Shown: positions 50,539 to 62,671, numbered from the stretch's first letter. The stretch is 64,000 bases of DNA from Strigamia acuminata (GCA_949358305.1 OX442315.1:32514427-32578426), one strand, 5' to 3'. The notes: generated by a model from the sequence alone, not told the origin. Translations and numbers: made by a program.

Positions 50539-51267
50539 GGCGCATTCGAAAAGTAATTTGCACTAAACGACCAGTGCAACTGGTAGTGTAAATTTCAAGT
50601 TAAACGACCCAATTTTCGAGTTTCAAAATAAATTTCTGTGTAAAATTCAGTAGTGTAAATTCAAGTGTAAATATTAAATTAGTCCAAATAATAACCATAG
50701 TCATTATTGTTGTTGTTTACTCTAAAAAAAAAACAGGAGATTATAAAAACATGATTATAAAATGTAAATTTATTTTAATTATTTGTATTATTAATATTTA
50801 TTTCCGAACGGGTATCGGCTGAACATCCGCCTCAATCGCACAAATGCGGCCGAACACCGGCCGCATTAGATCGCACAAACGCGGCCGAACGTCGGCCGAA
50901 CGTCGGCCGCATTCGATTGTACAAATGCGGCCGAACGTCGGCCGAACGTCGGCCGTATTCGATCGTACAAATGCGGTCGAACATCGGCCGCATTCGATCG
51001 CAAGAATGCGGCTAATACCTGCTAAAAAATTGTTCTTGCGATCGACATCGTTCCAACCGATCTAACGAAAATCCAAGATGGCTGCCAGCAAGACCCGATT
51101 TCAACGAGAAAACTCGTTGCACGGAGATTTTAAACGGAAACGTGGCGTACAGGCCGTTTCCGTTTAACCAGTTTACACGACATTTACACGAATTAATTCG
51201 TGTAAATGTCGTGTGAAAACGAGTGTAAACACGTTTACACTCGTTTTAATGACTTTTCGAATGCGCC
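50539..51267 (+). mobile_element. 0.73-kb TA-flanked element, copy 1
   Basis: Termini GGCGCATTCGAAAAGT and ACTTTTCGAATGCGCC, flanked by TA (50537-50538 and 51268-51269). The centre (about 50815-51015) is a CpG-rich minisatellite of AATGCGGCCGAACGTCGGCC-type units. The right third has three successive hairpins, including a perfect 40-bp palindrome. A 73-codon open frame inside is Arg-rich and repeat-derived; I see no protein family. A near-identical inverted copy is at 53839-54566. Confidence 0.85.
51175..51214. repeat. Perfect 40-bp palindrome
   Basis: ACACGACATTTACACGAATT followed at once by its reverse complement. A 15-bp-arm hairpin (AAAACGAGTGTAAAC, spacer AC) follows within a few bases. 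The same palindrome is at 53892-53931 in the second copy. Confidence 0.95.
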
Positions 51268-53838
51268 TACTATATTGCTTTAACTGTGGCCTGTTGACAC
51301 TTGATGGGGGAGATTGATATCTTGTAGAGAGTTAATGATACTGAACTACATAAAAGTGATGGCATTCAGGCATTGACATTAGTTTTAACATTGTGAGCTC
51401 AGCAATCTTTTAATAGGTCAAGCAAGATCTAGAAAGGCAGTAACTCATTAGATAATGGTCAAACCATTTTCCTTCATGGTTAGACACAATAACTTGAAGT
51501 TGCCCATGGGAAAATTCTGTTCTTCTCAAATAATCTAAAATGGCAATTAGGTTCAGGAAGTTTTATGAATTAAAAATTGTTTGGTAGGCACCTGTTCATT
51601 AACTGTATTCGTTCAGGGAGTCCATTAATTCTCATTGGTCGGTGGGTAAATTACTGCTGGCTTCCTCATGCATCAGAAAAAGGTTTCTACAATCTGTTCT
51701 CTTTATGGAAAGAGGGCACTGATTAATTCAGTTTGAGCAGAGATGTCCATTGCCAGGTTTGTCATTTCCTGTCACGTATTGTGATTGGCTGAGTAGATTA
51801 ATCACCTATTTATTTCCTTTGTATCAAAAGACTGGTAAAGCAGCCAGCCAATGCGAATTAATGGATTCTCTTGGTGAATAGTTTAGTACAAAAACATGCA
51901 TCAAGTACAAATATGGAACTGAATATAGTAGTCTGCCGCTTTTAGGGGCATTACACCAGAGCTAGATTAATGCATGCGTTAGCGCACCAAAGCTGCTTCG
52001 TCCACATGCGTTGATGTGAACAATTTTGCATCGCCAACGCGCGTTGGTCGAAGCAACATGCAATTTTGTGCAATTTCGTGCGTTATTGCATGCGTTAACG
52101 CACGATGCATGAAGTTGAAATATGCATGAATGTGATGTCATAATTTTCTTTAACCCTCAGAGGCGTAAGGGTAATTGTACCCGTTTTTGTATAAGGCATT
52201 ATGCGATTAGGGACAATTTTTAGGTCTAGTGGTTAAAGCACTATTTAGTTTGTTTTTAGTTCGCAAGTAATTTTATAGAGGGCACAATACATAAACAATA
52301 AAAATAAATAAGTTTGAACCATTTGGCGGTGGTTTTAAACACTACTGGTAAAAGCCAAAAGCTGTTAACTGAAGCGCTCTTTACTACTGCAGGAAAGCCA
52401 GTTTAAAAGTTATGCTGGAACTTTAGGGGCAGAAAATTACCAAGTTGAATATTTAATTAAATAAATGATCAATCACTACAAATTTCGTCTGAGAATTAAT
52501 TTATTATCACATAAAAAAGTCATAAATTTTTAAATCAATAGGAAAAAAAATTGTCCTATTCAACAAAGTACTTGTCCCTAAACGCCGTATGACTCCGCGG
52601 GTTAATTTTATAATAACCTTGGAGTAATTTCAAGTGCAAATCACTCACAACAGTTCAAAGATTAAAACCGTGTGTTTTCACAAAACCAAGCTCTCTCATT
52701 CGCAACAAATCCTTTAAATCATTATTAAAATTCTTTGGAAGGAGACTTCCATCACATGTGTGCCTTGGGGCTCTTCCACTGCACACCACTTAACAGTGAA
52801 TTTGCCCTGACTGCCAATAAGTCGCACTTTTTTGAAACAGTCAAACATTTCAATTTTCGTGAATGTTTGACAAATGTAATTTTTTTTCTTTCATAAAATG
52901 GCAAATTTACTTTTAGTGGCATGTGGAAATATGGTAACCATTTCTGTTATGCTGATATCTGCTGTTAATGCATTTCTTTATGCAGTTTGGAAAGATTTGA
53001 AACCATAATTACAAATGATTACAGTCGTTGGTTGGGACATTGTGGAAATGAATTTTGGTAAACACAAACATTTTTTCATGCTCTCAATTACGCTAATCGT
53101 AGCATGAAATCAGTCATAATTTGAGAGAAAATCACCTTTGAGGATTCTTTTTTGAAGATGTTAAGAAGGATTTTGGTTTTAATTTCTAGAGGGATTTCAG
53201 AAAATTAGTTATTTTCAATTCATGTGGTTAAGTAGTGCCATTGCTTCGTGTTGATGGCAGAGCTGTCTACTAATGAGAGCTGCCCCCTTTTTACCATACC
53301 CTGGAGTATAATCTCTATTTTAACTTGCAAGAAAGTTTGCTTGGCAATTTGAGAAGTTTGAATAGTTTTGTCAGTTAATTTTGAAACTTTTAAAGTAGTT
53401 TTCTTGGTTGGAATTGATGGAAATGATGTGAAATTTGGATAAGTGCATTTCTGTAATGATAAGATTTTAACTTGGTAAAAGACAATTAATGAAAGAGGGA
53501 CCTGATGCCGAAAGGAAACTGCAAGCTGTTAGGTGCATTTAGATGAAGCTGGCTTAAAATAAATGTTTTACTAATGTATGTTGATGTTCAAAGTTGCCTT
53601 CGACATTATAGGGTTAAGTTTAAACGTAAAACAACTGGGTGAACTTCTTGATAAAACGTGGGTGTTTATTAGCATGAGAACTTCACCATTTGCTTCATTC
53701 AAGCTCTAATAAATGGACTTAGAAGGCAGTAGTAAACGAATGAAGGATAAAGGACAAGCACGCGTGAGTTGCGGAGCAAAACAAATTATGTAAGAAGAGA
53801 ATGGAATGAAATGAACCGGAACTGGTGTGGAGGTACTA

Positions 53839-54566
53839 GGCGCATTCGAAAAGTCATTAAAACGAGTGTAAACGTGTTTACACTCGTTTTCACACGACAT
53901 TTACACGAATTAATTCGTGTAAATGTCGTGTAAACTGGTTAAACGGAAACGGCCTGTACGCCACGTTTCCGTTTAAAATCTCCGTGCAACGAGTTTTCTC
54001 GTTGAAATCGGGTCTTGCTGGCAGCCATCTTGGATTTTCGTTAGATCGGTTGGAACGATGTCGATCGCAAGAACAATTTTTTAGCAGGTATTAGCCGCAT
54101 TCTTGCGATCGAATGCGGCCGATGTTCGACCGCATTTGTACGATCGAATACGGCCGACGTTCGACCGACGTTCGGCCGCATTTGTACAATCGAATGCGGC
54201 CGACGTTCGGCCGACGTTCGGCCGCGTTTGTGCGATCTGATGCGGCCGGTGTTCGGCCGCATTTGTGCGATTGAGGCGGATGTTCAGCCGATTCCCGTTC
54301 GGAAATAAATATTAATAATACAAATAATTAAAATAAATTTACATTTTATAATCATGTTTTTATAATCTCCTGTTTTTTTTTAGAGTAAACAACAACAATA
54401 ATGACTATGGTTATTATTTGGACTAATTTAATATTTACACTTGAATTTACACTACTGAATTTTACACAGAAATTTATTTTGAAACTCGAAAATTGGGTCG
54501 TTTAACTTGAAATTTACACTACCAGTTGCACTGGTCGTTTAGTGCAAATTACTTTTCGAATGCGCC
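53839..54566 (-). mobile_element. 0.73-kb TA-flanked element, copy 2 (inverted)
   Basis: Same termini and interior as 50539-51267 but reversed, 728 bp, flanked by TA (53837-53838 and 54567-54568). Only a few substitutions separate the copies (for example CGGTCGAAC for CGGCCGAAC in the minisatellite), so duplication or transposition is recent. Confidence 0.85.
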
Positions 54567-56437
54567 TACTGTCTACTGGTGCCGGAATTAAACATTCTAA
54601 AAATAGTAGTTGCATTCAAAAACTAAAGATTTTGTGTTTTACTTCAATTTTAAACCAAAAATGACATCATATCCAGTTTAAACACATGTTAAAACTTAAA
54701 ATACACTTAAACTAAAATTGTTATTTTAATTTTTGAATACTGTGTACTGGATTTTTGTGCTGCATCTTGCGCAATCTTAGATATCGCAAGATTTGCCGCA
54801 AAAACCCCGTACAGATACAGTATCATCACCGCAAGATGCAGTACTCAGGATCGGACTTACAGTGACTCAAAAAATTGTTCACATGTTTTTAGTAGTATCT
54901 GTTATTGGCAAAAAAAAGATATACAATGATATTTTGGAAAGAAATTTTTTTAAATCTTAACAAAAACAGCTCATGAGCTTTCAGAAAATGTAAATAATTT
55001 TTAAAAATTTCAAAAAACAAAAAAGATATGACGAACCTTTTAGGGCTTATGAACCAGTGACGGACTCAGGATTTTATGTTAGCAGGGATTCAGCATTTAT
55101 AAAATAAAGGACTTAAAATGGCCCTGATTGGGTCATGTTGTTTTAATCAAGTGCTGGCTCAACGCTACATATCTACTGCATCTGTCCCTTAAGTACATAT
55201 TTGTGCTTTTCTGATTCCACCTTATATTCAACGTGTATCTTTTTAAGCTTCTTTTTTATGTATAACACTGGTATAATCCCAAACTCGTGCTTCATGGTAC
55301 GATTTTTGTACTTAGAGTGCTTTGTGCGCTGTGTGCAATAGTGTGGTAAATAATAGAGATTTAAATCAAGAAAAGTGGAAATGTTACTGCTTGTAGTTTT
55401 CTAATTGAATTATAAACTAACATGGTATTAAAGAATAAAACTGCACAAAGCCAAGATTTAATGGTAGTCTTATCAGGGTAAACAATCAAATCCAAAGCAC
55501 TAATTCCTGTCAAGTAAAGCATATGTTCTGTTGCGTGGTTTCCTATACTCTTAACTGGAGTATAGCTACCAATCCCTACTAAAGATGAATTTAATAAAAG
55601 TCTGAGAAATGAATTATTAAATGAAGAGTTGATGCTATTAAGTTAATGCTAAAATTTGTTGTAAGTGGTCGGTCAGAGTCGTCTAAGGTGCACGATTCAA
55701 TGAAATCTTCGCAGAATTTGCTTGAAAGTTTCATAGGTGAGCATAAAATATTGAAAAATCATTAAATTTAGATTTTTTTTGTTGAAGCTTGCCTGAACAT
55801 TTGCATACTGTACTTGAGATAGGAAAGCAAGAAGTTACTGAATTGTGAATAAAGCTCGCCTTCAGTTAGCAGAAAAATGTTGATTTATGTAAATATTTGT
55901 GGTGCACAAACTTAAAGCTCCAAATTCGGTTGTACTGAGTAGAGTTTAGCTACATGTTTTGCTTTTAAAGATTATATTTCTGATAGCAATTCAGACAGAC
56001 AGTTGTTGTGATTATATTCAAAGTTGATGGCCATCATTTCCTCTATTACAATAGAGTAGAACGGTTTGTTGGCTATTCGTTTTGAATAATGCTAGTTTAA
56101 ATTTATTTTTCAAGTCAAGCCTGGTTTCAACATACCATTCAAATGCATTTGGTATCTAAATGTACATTTTTAAAGATAAATTTCAATTTTCTGGATTCAA
56201 ATGATTTTAATATACCACAGCGTTTATTTATTTATTTGAACCCCGGCGGTTGTTTAAAAAATCGCTAATTTTTTTCAAAAAATTGTGATTTTTTTGGGAA
56301 AAATTGATAAATATTGAGACCCCGGCGCTTATTGCCTAAATCGCCGCTTGTCCTGGCGTTTATACTGGTCCCGGCGCCATTTTGAAGCGTTATTGTATTC
56401 AGTATTCGTGATTTCAGTATTGATCAATATTGATCGG

Positions 56438-56509
56438 TATTCAGCGATTTTAATATTCTATAAATATTGACCGGTATTCAGTGATTTTAATATTCTATAA
56501 ATATTCAAT
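56438..56509. repeat. Two-copy tandem repeat, ~38-bp unit
   Basis: GGTATTCAGCGATTTTAATA then TTCTATAAATATTGACC, repeated once with a single change (GTG for GCG). It lies just left of a TATCTTGATGCC-family element. Confidence 0.8.
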
Positions 56510-56519
56510 TTGCTCCAGG

Positions 56520-56709
56520 TATCTTGATGTCAAATTCAATCACTAAAATTTATTTTTGTACACGAAGATACAAAGGTCTTAAATTGCTTACCGGTATTGT
56601 ACACAAGCGAATAGTGCCAATACCTGCGATTATTTCTAAAGATGATGTATTTGTTGCGTTTGTGTATGCACACACACGGATTTTTCAGTTTGATTTTGGC
56701 ATCAAGATA
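56520..56709. mobile_element. TATCTTGATGCC-family MITE, complete copy, 190 bp
   Basis: Left end TATCTTGATGTCAAATTCAA, right end TTTGATTTTGGCATCAAGATA trimmed to its last 20 bases, forming inverted termini. Internal landmarks: CACGAAGATACAAAGGTC, GCGAATAGTGCCAATACCTG, GATGTATTTGTTGCGTTTGT. Fragments of the same family occur near 29835-30215, 36757-37758, 43650-44600, 46768-46823, 49488-49530 and 60626. Confidence 0.7.
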
Positions 56710-57496
56710 TCGCAGACTAGTTCACAAATGCATGTTTAACTTGCAGTTAAAGATGTTTATAGTTTTGTTTATTCTAAATGAATGTGCCTAGTTGATTTAT
56801 TGCAAACTAAAATGTCATAGTGGATAGTTATGGCTTAAACTAAGTGTATCTATCTAAATGATGTCATGCTGTTTAGAATGGATTGTCTATCTTAATTGCC
56901 ACAGTGCGGCAGACTTTCACAAACGTTGGTTAGAGCAACAGAATGCTTGTTTTGCACATTCTACCACTCTTATCTATTCTTGGTAACGATGTGTGTCAAT
57001 CATTACTAATGGTAATTCATGGTTGTAAAACTGCTAACAGTTTCTGGCTAAAGTAAGAAATATCTGCACTCTAAAAAATGAATGTATGAAAATATATACA
57101 CAGATAAAAAAGCTAGGACTATTTGTCTTCTGATAACCAGTCCACAAATTGAGTTCTCCACCTATTTACACTTTCCTTTTGTGTGAGGCATAATCTCACT
57201 AAGTGACTTCAGCAACCAGAATTTGCAAATTAGAATGGAACAATATACAATACCATGTATTGTCAATGTCAGAAAAGAAATTAAAACTACTGAAACCAGT
57301 TGGTTTCATGAACTGCACTATTGATTGACATTTTAGCCCAAAAAAGACAAAGTTGGCTTTTCCATCCATCTTATGTCAACCAAGATCTCTTACAACCCTG
57401 TTTTTAAATGGAAGGATTGGTGTCATAAATGCCACACATAGCACAGTAAAGCCTATTTTATGTTGATACTGAAGTTTAGCAGACATCGGACCATCA

Positions 57497-57790
57497 AGAT
57501 AACTGATCACCTGCTCCCCTTAGAACAGAGGAGTTAAGCAGAATTTAGCTTGGTCAGTCTCAGTACTTGGATGGGTGACCTGCTGCAAATCCCAGTTGTT
57601 TCTCATCCGTGTCTGAATTTAAGTTACTGTTACTATGCCAAGAACATCTGCCACCAGCTTCCATCTGGGTTTTATATGGCTTTCCTAGTTCTCTGTGCAA
57701 ATGCAAGGTTGGGTTCTCAAGAAAGTCGACCGGCAGATCACGGCTTCCAGAGGCTTTCTGCATTTAAGGGCCAACATGCTAATTGCTAAG
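57497..57790 (+). mobile_element. 5S-rRNA-derived SINE copy
   Basis: GATCACCTGCTCC, GAGGAGTTAAGCAG and AGTACTTGGATGGGTGACCT occur in the order and spacing of the 5S rRNA 3' half, including the internal RNA polymerase III control region, but with too many changes to be a functional 5S gene. The following non-5S body contains TTCTCTGTGCAAATGCAA, repeated near 32891. This is the layout of a 5S-headed (SINE3-type) retroposon. Confidence 0.65.
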
Positions 57791-58174
57791 TACCTAAACC
57801 AGGGTGCCAGATTGAGTTTGAATTATCTGACAGTGCTGGATAAAACGATCCCCAATTTTCAGTATAGGAACATTTTAGGGCAGTGGTTCTCAATATTTTC
57901 TGTTCGCGGCACACTTAATATTTCAAAAATTTTCCGCGGTTTCCCCAAAAAATTTAACGCAATTATTACAAAAATTTAGTGGAAAAATAAGTTTGGTTTA
58001 AATAAATACTTTTAGTGGAAAAAATAGTTTTTTTTGGCTTAGTTGAATTAGTGGGACAAAAAAGTACCGATAGTGGAAAAACCAGTCAGTGTAAGATTTA
58101 GTTTTTTTTTAGTGGTAATCCAAGGCACTTTAGTGGGGTTTTAATTTATGCCCATAAATAATTTAATGCTTGTC

Positions 58175-58567
58175 TAAAGGTGGAAACACAAGGGAGCGGG
58201 TAAAATACCTAAGCTTGCTAGTACAAGTTTAAAGAGGGAGTTATTTACAAGCTCACCTCAGCCGCTTTTTGCTTACCAGCTTAACTGACAAACTCAAGCT
58301 AGCTAGGTAGCAAGCCAGAATCTGCTCCAAGAATTTCCTTACGATTCTGATTGGCTGTCAAAGTCGCATGACGAAAACACCAGCAAACTTGAAGCTGGTA
58401 AATCAAACTCAGTTTGATCGGAGCCGGTGAGTACAAGCTCGCTTCAAAACAAAGCTTTGAATAAAAACGCAAGATTGTGTTTGCTCAAGCGGGCGACTTT
58501 TTAGCCGCTTTTTCAAGTAAAAGCAAGCTTTTAAATTTTACCCGCTCCCTTGTGTTTCCACCTTTTA
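58175..58567. mobile_element. Foldback MITE, GGTGGAAACACAAGGG family, copy 1
   Basis: Left AAAGGTGGAAACACAAGGGA, right TCCCTTGTGTTTCCACCTTT. The interior is rich in AAGCTTG and GAAGCTGGTAAATCAA motifs. The flanks suggest a TTAA- or TTA-like target, but this copy's ends are mutated. It preserves the empty site for the nested insertion seen in copy 2. Confidence 0.8.
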
Positions 58568-59745
58568 ATTAGTGTAGTGAGACAGTTGAGTTTGTTGCTC
58601 TACACATTTTTTCAAATCTTGGGATTAAATTGGATACAGCCACCCTCATTTCCTGTTCCACATTGATTTTCGCACGATATTGGCGATATTGGAATATTTC
58701 GCGGTACCCCAGGGTGCTGGAACCACAGTTTTAGGGCATGCCATCCAAAGCGGGGTAATACTGTACAAACCAATGATTATCAGTCACAATAATCCATTCT
58801 GAACATCTTATTTATTGCTGTTTGAAGTTAAAAGCATTAAGTTACCGATTCTTGTGTTTAATGTTGTGACTGGAGGAATAAAAGTGAAATTTACATCCAT
58901 AATTCCAATTAAACAAGCTATTGCTGAGACTAATGCAATAAAGTGTTTACCTCTTGCTGGAGGTCTTCTGGGGTTTCTGTTGATGAGCTGAGTGAAAATT
59001 TGAATAACGGTGTCGCCTTTTAATATCGTATGCTCGACTTGATGTTATCTCGAGAGGATGATTCGTGAAGTTTGCGATTATTACGGACGTGCGACGAATG
59101 GAATGTCTTATTGGTCTCTGGAGCGCTGTAAGCAAAAAGGAAACAAGTTTTAGAGAAAAGTTTGGGCGGAGGTGAGAAGTTTAAAATTAGGGCTATAATA
59201 AGTTGTCTATATTTTTTTTGGCGAGCGATTTTGATATGTTGCTTTAGTTTTCTGTATTCAGCAGCTCAATGGTTGGATCTGAAGTTGCGTGAAATGTTTT
59301 ATTTTTGTCTCGGGTTTTATTTCAGCCGTTTTTATCGGGTTTAATTAGCGAGGTTTAATTAGTAAACACATTGCTTAGGTCTTCACTAAGAAAATTATTG
59401 TTATTGCTCCTGTTTGTTGTTTGTTCCGGTGCTTTATAATTTCCCTTCTAATAAAAGTTGGTTCTAGAAAAGGGGAAATTGATTTTAACATTAGGAAAGT
59501 TTGGTCTGTGTGGATTTCTTCGTTGTGTAGATCTCTGGTTGGTTAGAAATTGCCCATAGGTGCATTCACAAGTGTGGATTAGTCAATAAAAGGGTGTTGT
59601 TACACGCTACTGCTTTTAAGTTTGTCGTCAACTGAAACTGTCTAGGAGTAATCAGAAAATGGAGAAAGTGCTTAAATGCACGAAAATGCGAAAACATGGG
59701 AATATCACTGCATGTTCAGAGCGTATTTACGAGCATTTGTTTTTT

Positions 59746-60342
59746 AAGGCGGAAACACAAGGGAACGGGTAAAATTCCAAAGCTTGCTAGTACAAACTCA
59801 CTTGACCCGCTGAACTGACAAACTCAAGCTATACTCTGGCCATGTGTAAGTTTGGCCTAAATCCGAGCCTTTTCTCTGGTGTAGTGATACAAGAAAATAG
59901 ATCCAAACACCAGGATTGCAACCGATCTACTGAAAATAGTAAGCGAACGTTCTAAGATTTCTGGAAGAAGCAAGCAATAAACTCTGAACTATTTTTCCTG
60001 GTGGCAGCACAGAGTGAGTTATGAGGCTCGGATTTAGGCCAAACTTACACATGGCCAAAGTATAGCTAGGTAGCTAGCCAGAAATTCTCGCCAAAATCTC
60101 CTTCAAGAATTTCCTCACGATTCTGATTGGCTGTCAACGTCACATGACCAAAGCACCAGCAAGCTTGAAGCTGGTAAATCAAGCTCAGTTTGATCGGAGC
60201 AGGTGAGTACAAGCTCGCTTCAAAACAAAGCTTTGAATAAAAACGCAAGCCTGTGTTTGCTCAAGCGGGCGAGTTTTTAGTCGCTTTTTCAAGTAAAAGC
60301 AAGCTTTGGAATTTTACCCGCTTCCTTGTGTTGCCACCTTAA
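59746..60342. mobile_element. Foldback MITE, same family, copy 2, carrying a nested insertion
   Basis: Left AAGGCGGAAACACAAGGGAA, right TTCCTTGTGTTGCCACCTT, flanked by TTAA-like sequence. The interior matches copy 1 except that 59832-60062 interrupts it. Without that insert its length (about 365 bp) is close to copy 1. Confidence 0.8.
59832..60062. mobile_element. Nested TACTC-family MITE, 231 bp
   Basis: Left end TACTCTGGCCATGTGTAAGT, right end ACTTACACATGGCCAAAGTA. TA is duplicated on the two sides (59830-59831, 60063-60064), and the uninterrupted CAAGCTAGCTAGG at about 58295 is the empty site. The interior has GTGTAGTGATACAAGAAAAT and AACACCAGGATTGCA, the family module. Confidence 0.92.
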
Positions 60343-62146
60343 CGCATCCACACGCTCGTTTCGTAACTTTTACGCTGCGGAAATATCCACACTAGGTGAC
60401 AGTAAAATTCAAAGGACGTCGTCGAAGTCGAAGCACACTTAAGTCTGGGCGTATCTGTGCATCCTTAATCATGTATTCGTACTTTTCTGATTCCTTCTAC
60501 TGTTCACTTTAGTCTCGTGTGAGGCTATTCATCTCCCCATGAGGTGCATACTAAACTTGAGAAACTGGAATACTCTTTTCCACTAGCACTTTGATTGGTA
60601 ATGGCTGTGGCTGCTGCTAGAATTTTGATGCCAAATTCAACAATATTTCTGTGCAAACAAACAAGTAAATTGATTTCTCTCGTTTAAATCTCAATTTTCT
60701 ATGTTTTATTGAGATTTAACATTTAAACGAGTGTAATTGATAAAAATGGTAGAAATTTTGAGGAGATTTATTCAATTTTGTTAAAAAATGCACCACTGTT
60801 TGAGTGTACACGTTATCTTTAATTAACTTGCTCGAATTTGACCTTTAGGTTTAGTATTACAATTTATTTGACGCGATGTACCACACACAATTCGCACCTG
60901 ATTCGATTACAATCACAACCTGACACTCGCGAACTTTTACAAGCCGCTTTAATTTGAAAGGTGCTATTTCAACTGGTTAAACTTTCATCATTTCATTTGC
61001 GATGAAAACTGCAGTCAAAGGAAAATTTTAAATTCAATGACTTAGTGCCACGAAGGTTAAGGGGATTTTGGAGCCGAAGCTCTCCAGAGGGAGGAATATC
61101 TGAAGAAATAAATTCGGCGTGTTAGTGGACACGTTTAGAAAAAATGGCGTGGTTTTCGAAGAAATAAAGGAATAAATTTCTTATCTTTCACCAAACAGCT
61201 TTTGCCCACATCGAGTCTTTGGGCGTGTGCGCGAATGAACGAACTTGGGGTATTTGGTGCGATAAAGTTAAACTTGAGGGTTGGAATTGAGCAAGAAAGA
61301 TGTGATGTGAGCTAAGGAACTCTTGAAAAAAATAAAGGTGTATAGATATAGGTAGACGTGAGCTAAACCTCCAAGGAGCGCCGTGAACCATGTGCAGTTG
61401 TTGTGAGAGGAAAGGAAAGGAAAGTGTTTGTCGTTTGAGTTTTAAAATATTGGGAGTGTGGATTGTGAGATTGGAGAGTGGCAATGACAAATTTATAAGG
61501 TTTCGGGTCTTTGTTTGCTTTACTAAGTATCTCGTGCCTTTGTGCATTGTGGAAAGTGTTTTGGAGTGAACTGTCTATTTGTGTGTTGATTAACCGTGCT
61601 GAGTTCGGATTTCCCTGGGAGGTTAGAAGTTGAGACCTGGAGGTAAGTGCACGTTGGAAACTTGGTGGGAGATTGAATTATTTAAATAGACTTGTGTTCT
61701 TCTTGGATTGGAAATGCAAATAAGAAATTGAAAAATCATATTTGTGTTCTATTGGTGAAATTTTTGCTTCAAACATAAATAAACGAGTGGTCAATCGGAT
61801 AGTATTATCCATATGGTTCAAAAATATATTTTACAATATATTGATTTTCACTTAATGTATTCCAAAATTCATAATATATTTTACAAAATAAATTCTTGCA
61901 CAAGCCAATGTATTTTTGAACGATGTGGGTGTATGTAAGGATATATTACAGTAAAACATCGATTATCTGAAGGTCAGTCAAGCGAATGACTAGTTATTTG
62001 AACTACCAGTTGTTTAAACAGTGGTGGTTGTAGTTGTTAGTCTGTCTTGACTAAGTATTGACACTGTAATGGAGAATGCAAAATAATATGACCGTTGGTG
62101 TAGTTGAGATTTACATAACTAACTAGTTTATTCAAATTTAGATATG

Positions 62147-62328
62147 CAGTAGAAACTCTTTATAACGAATCGTGATATAACGAATTATCGATATAACGAA
62201 TACCTAAAAATGGCTAGTTTGGTTGGCTGGCCATAGAACACCATGTTAAAAAATTTCGATAATGAATTCTCGTTATAATGAATCGATTTTTCGTGTCCCA
62301 TGCGATTCGTTATAAAGAGTTTCGACTG
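62147..62328. mobile_element. pogo/Tigger-like MITE, 182 bp
   Basis: Left CAGTAGAAACTCTTTATAAC, right GTTATAAAGAGTTTCGACTG followed by TA. GGCTGGCCATAGAACACCAT in the interior matches, inverted, the ACATGTTCTATGGCCAACCA stretch of the copy at 49814-49948. Confidence 0.8.
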
Positions 62329-62574
62329 TAGGTGGTGTTGCAGAAAGGTAGCGTCACAAATTAGCAAGTAACATGTGACGTGCATTGGAGTGGAGTTGTA
62401 CTAGTTGTACTAGTCGTATCCTGAGTGGCAAATGTTCTGAATAGACAATACCGAAATATCGGCCGATAGCCGATACCGATACTGATATCGGTCAAAGTCT
62501 AGTTCTGAACATATTTTTTAAACAATCGTAAACATAGAAAACAATTTTTTATTTTTGCATACGTAACATATATT

Positions 62575-62671
62575 AAACACCAGACATCAACAGGTGGTAA
62601 TACTTGTATACAAGTACTTTGTATAATACAAGTATTATACATGTATTATCACTTCTTGATGTCTGGTGTTT
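62575..62671. repeat. 97-bp hairpin, candidate micro-MITE
   Basis: AAACACCAGACATCAA at the left and TTGATGTCTGGTGTTT at the right are perfect 16-bp inverted repeats. The middle is also self-complementary (TGGTAATACTTGTAT with ATACATGTATTATCAC). No clear target duplication. Confidence 0.75.

Noticed and set aside
50844-51065. Open frame of 73 codons, found identically at 54041-54262 on the minus strand
   Set aside because: It lies inside the CpG-rich minisatellite of a transposon copy. The identity reflects recent DNA duplication, and the Arg-rich repeated peptide has no domain features.
55060-55110. CAGTGACGGACTCAGGATTT, a hAT-like left end
   Set aside because: No matching right end was found, so it cannot be delimited as an element.
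56225-56385. CCCCGGCG-rich segment resembling inverted termini
   Set aside because: The repeats CCCCGGCGGTTGTTTAAA and TGGTCCCGGCGCC do not pair well enough to delimit an element.
61188-61547. 119-codon minus-strand frame in the gene-poor interval
   Set aside because: No domain, no splice support and no similarity I recognise. Its Ser/Leu-rich composition fits antisense of a purine-rich noncoding stretch.
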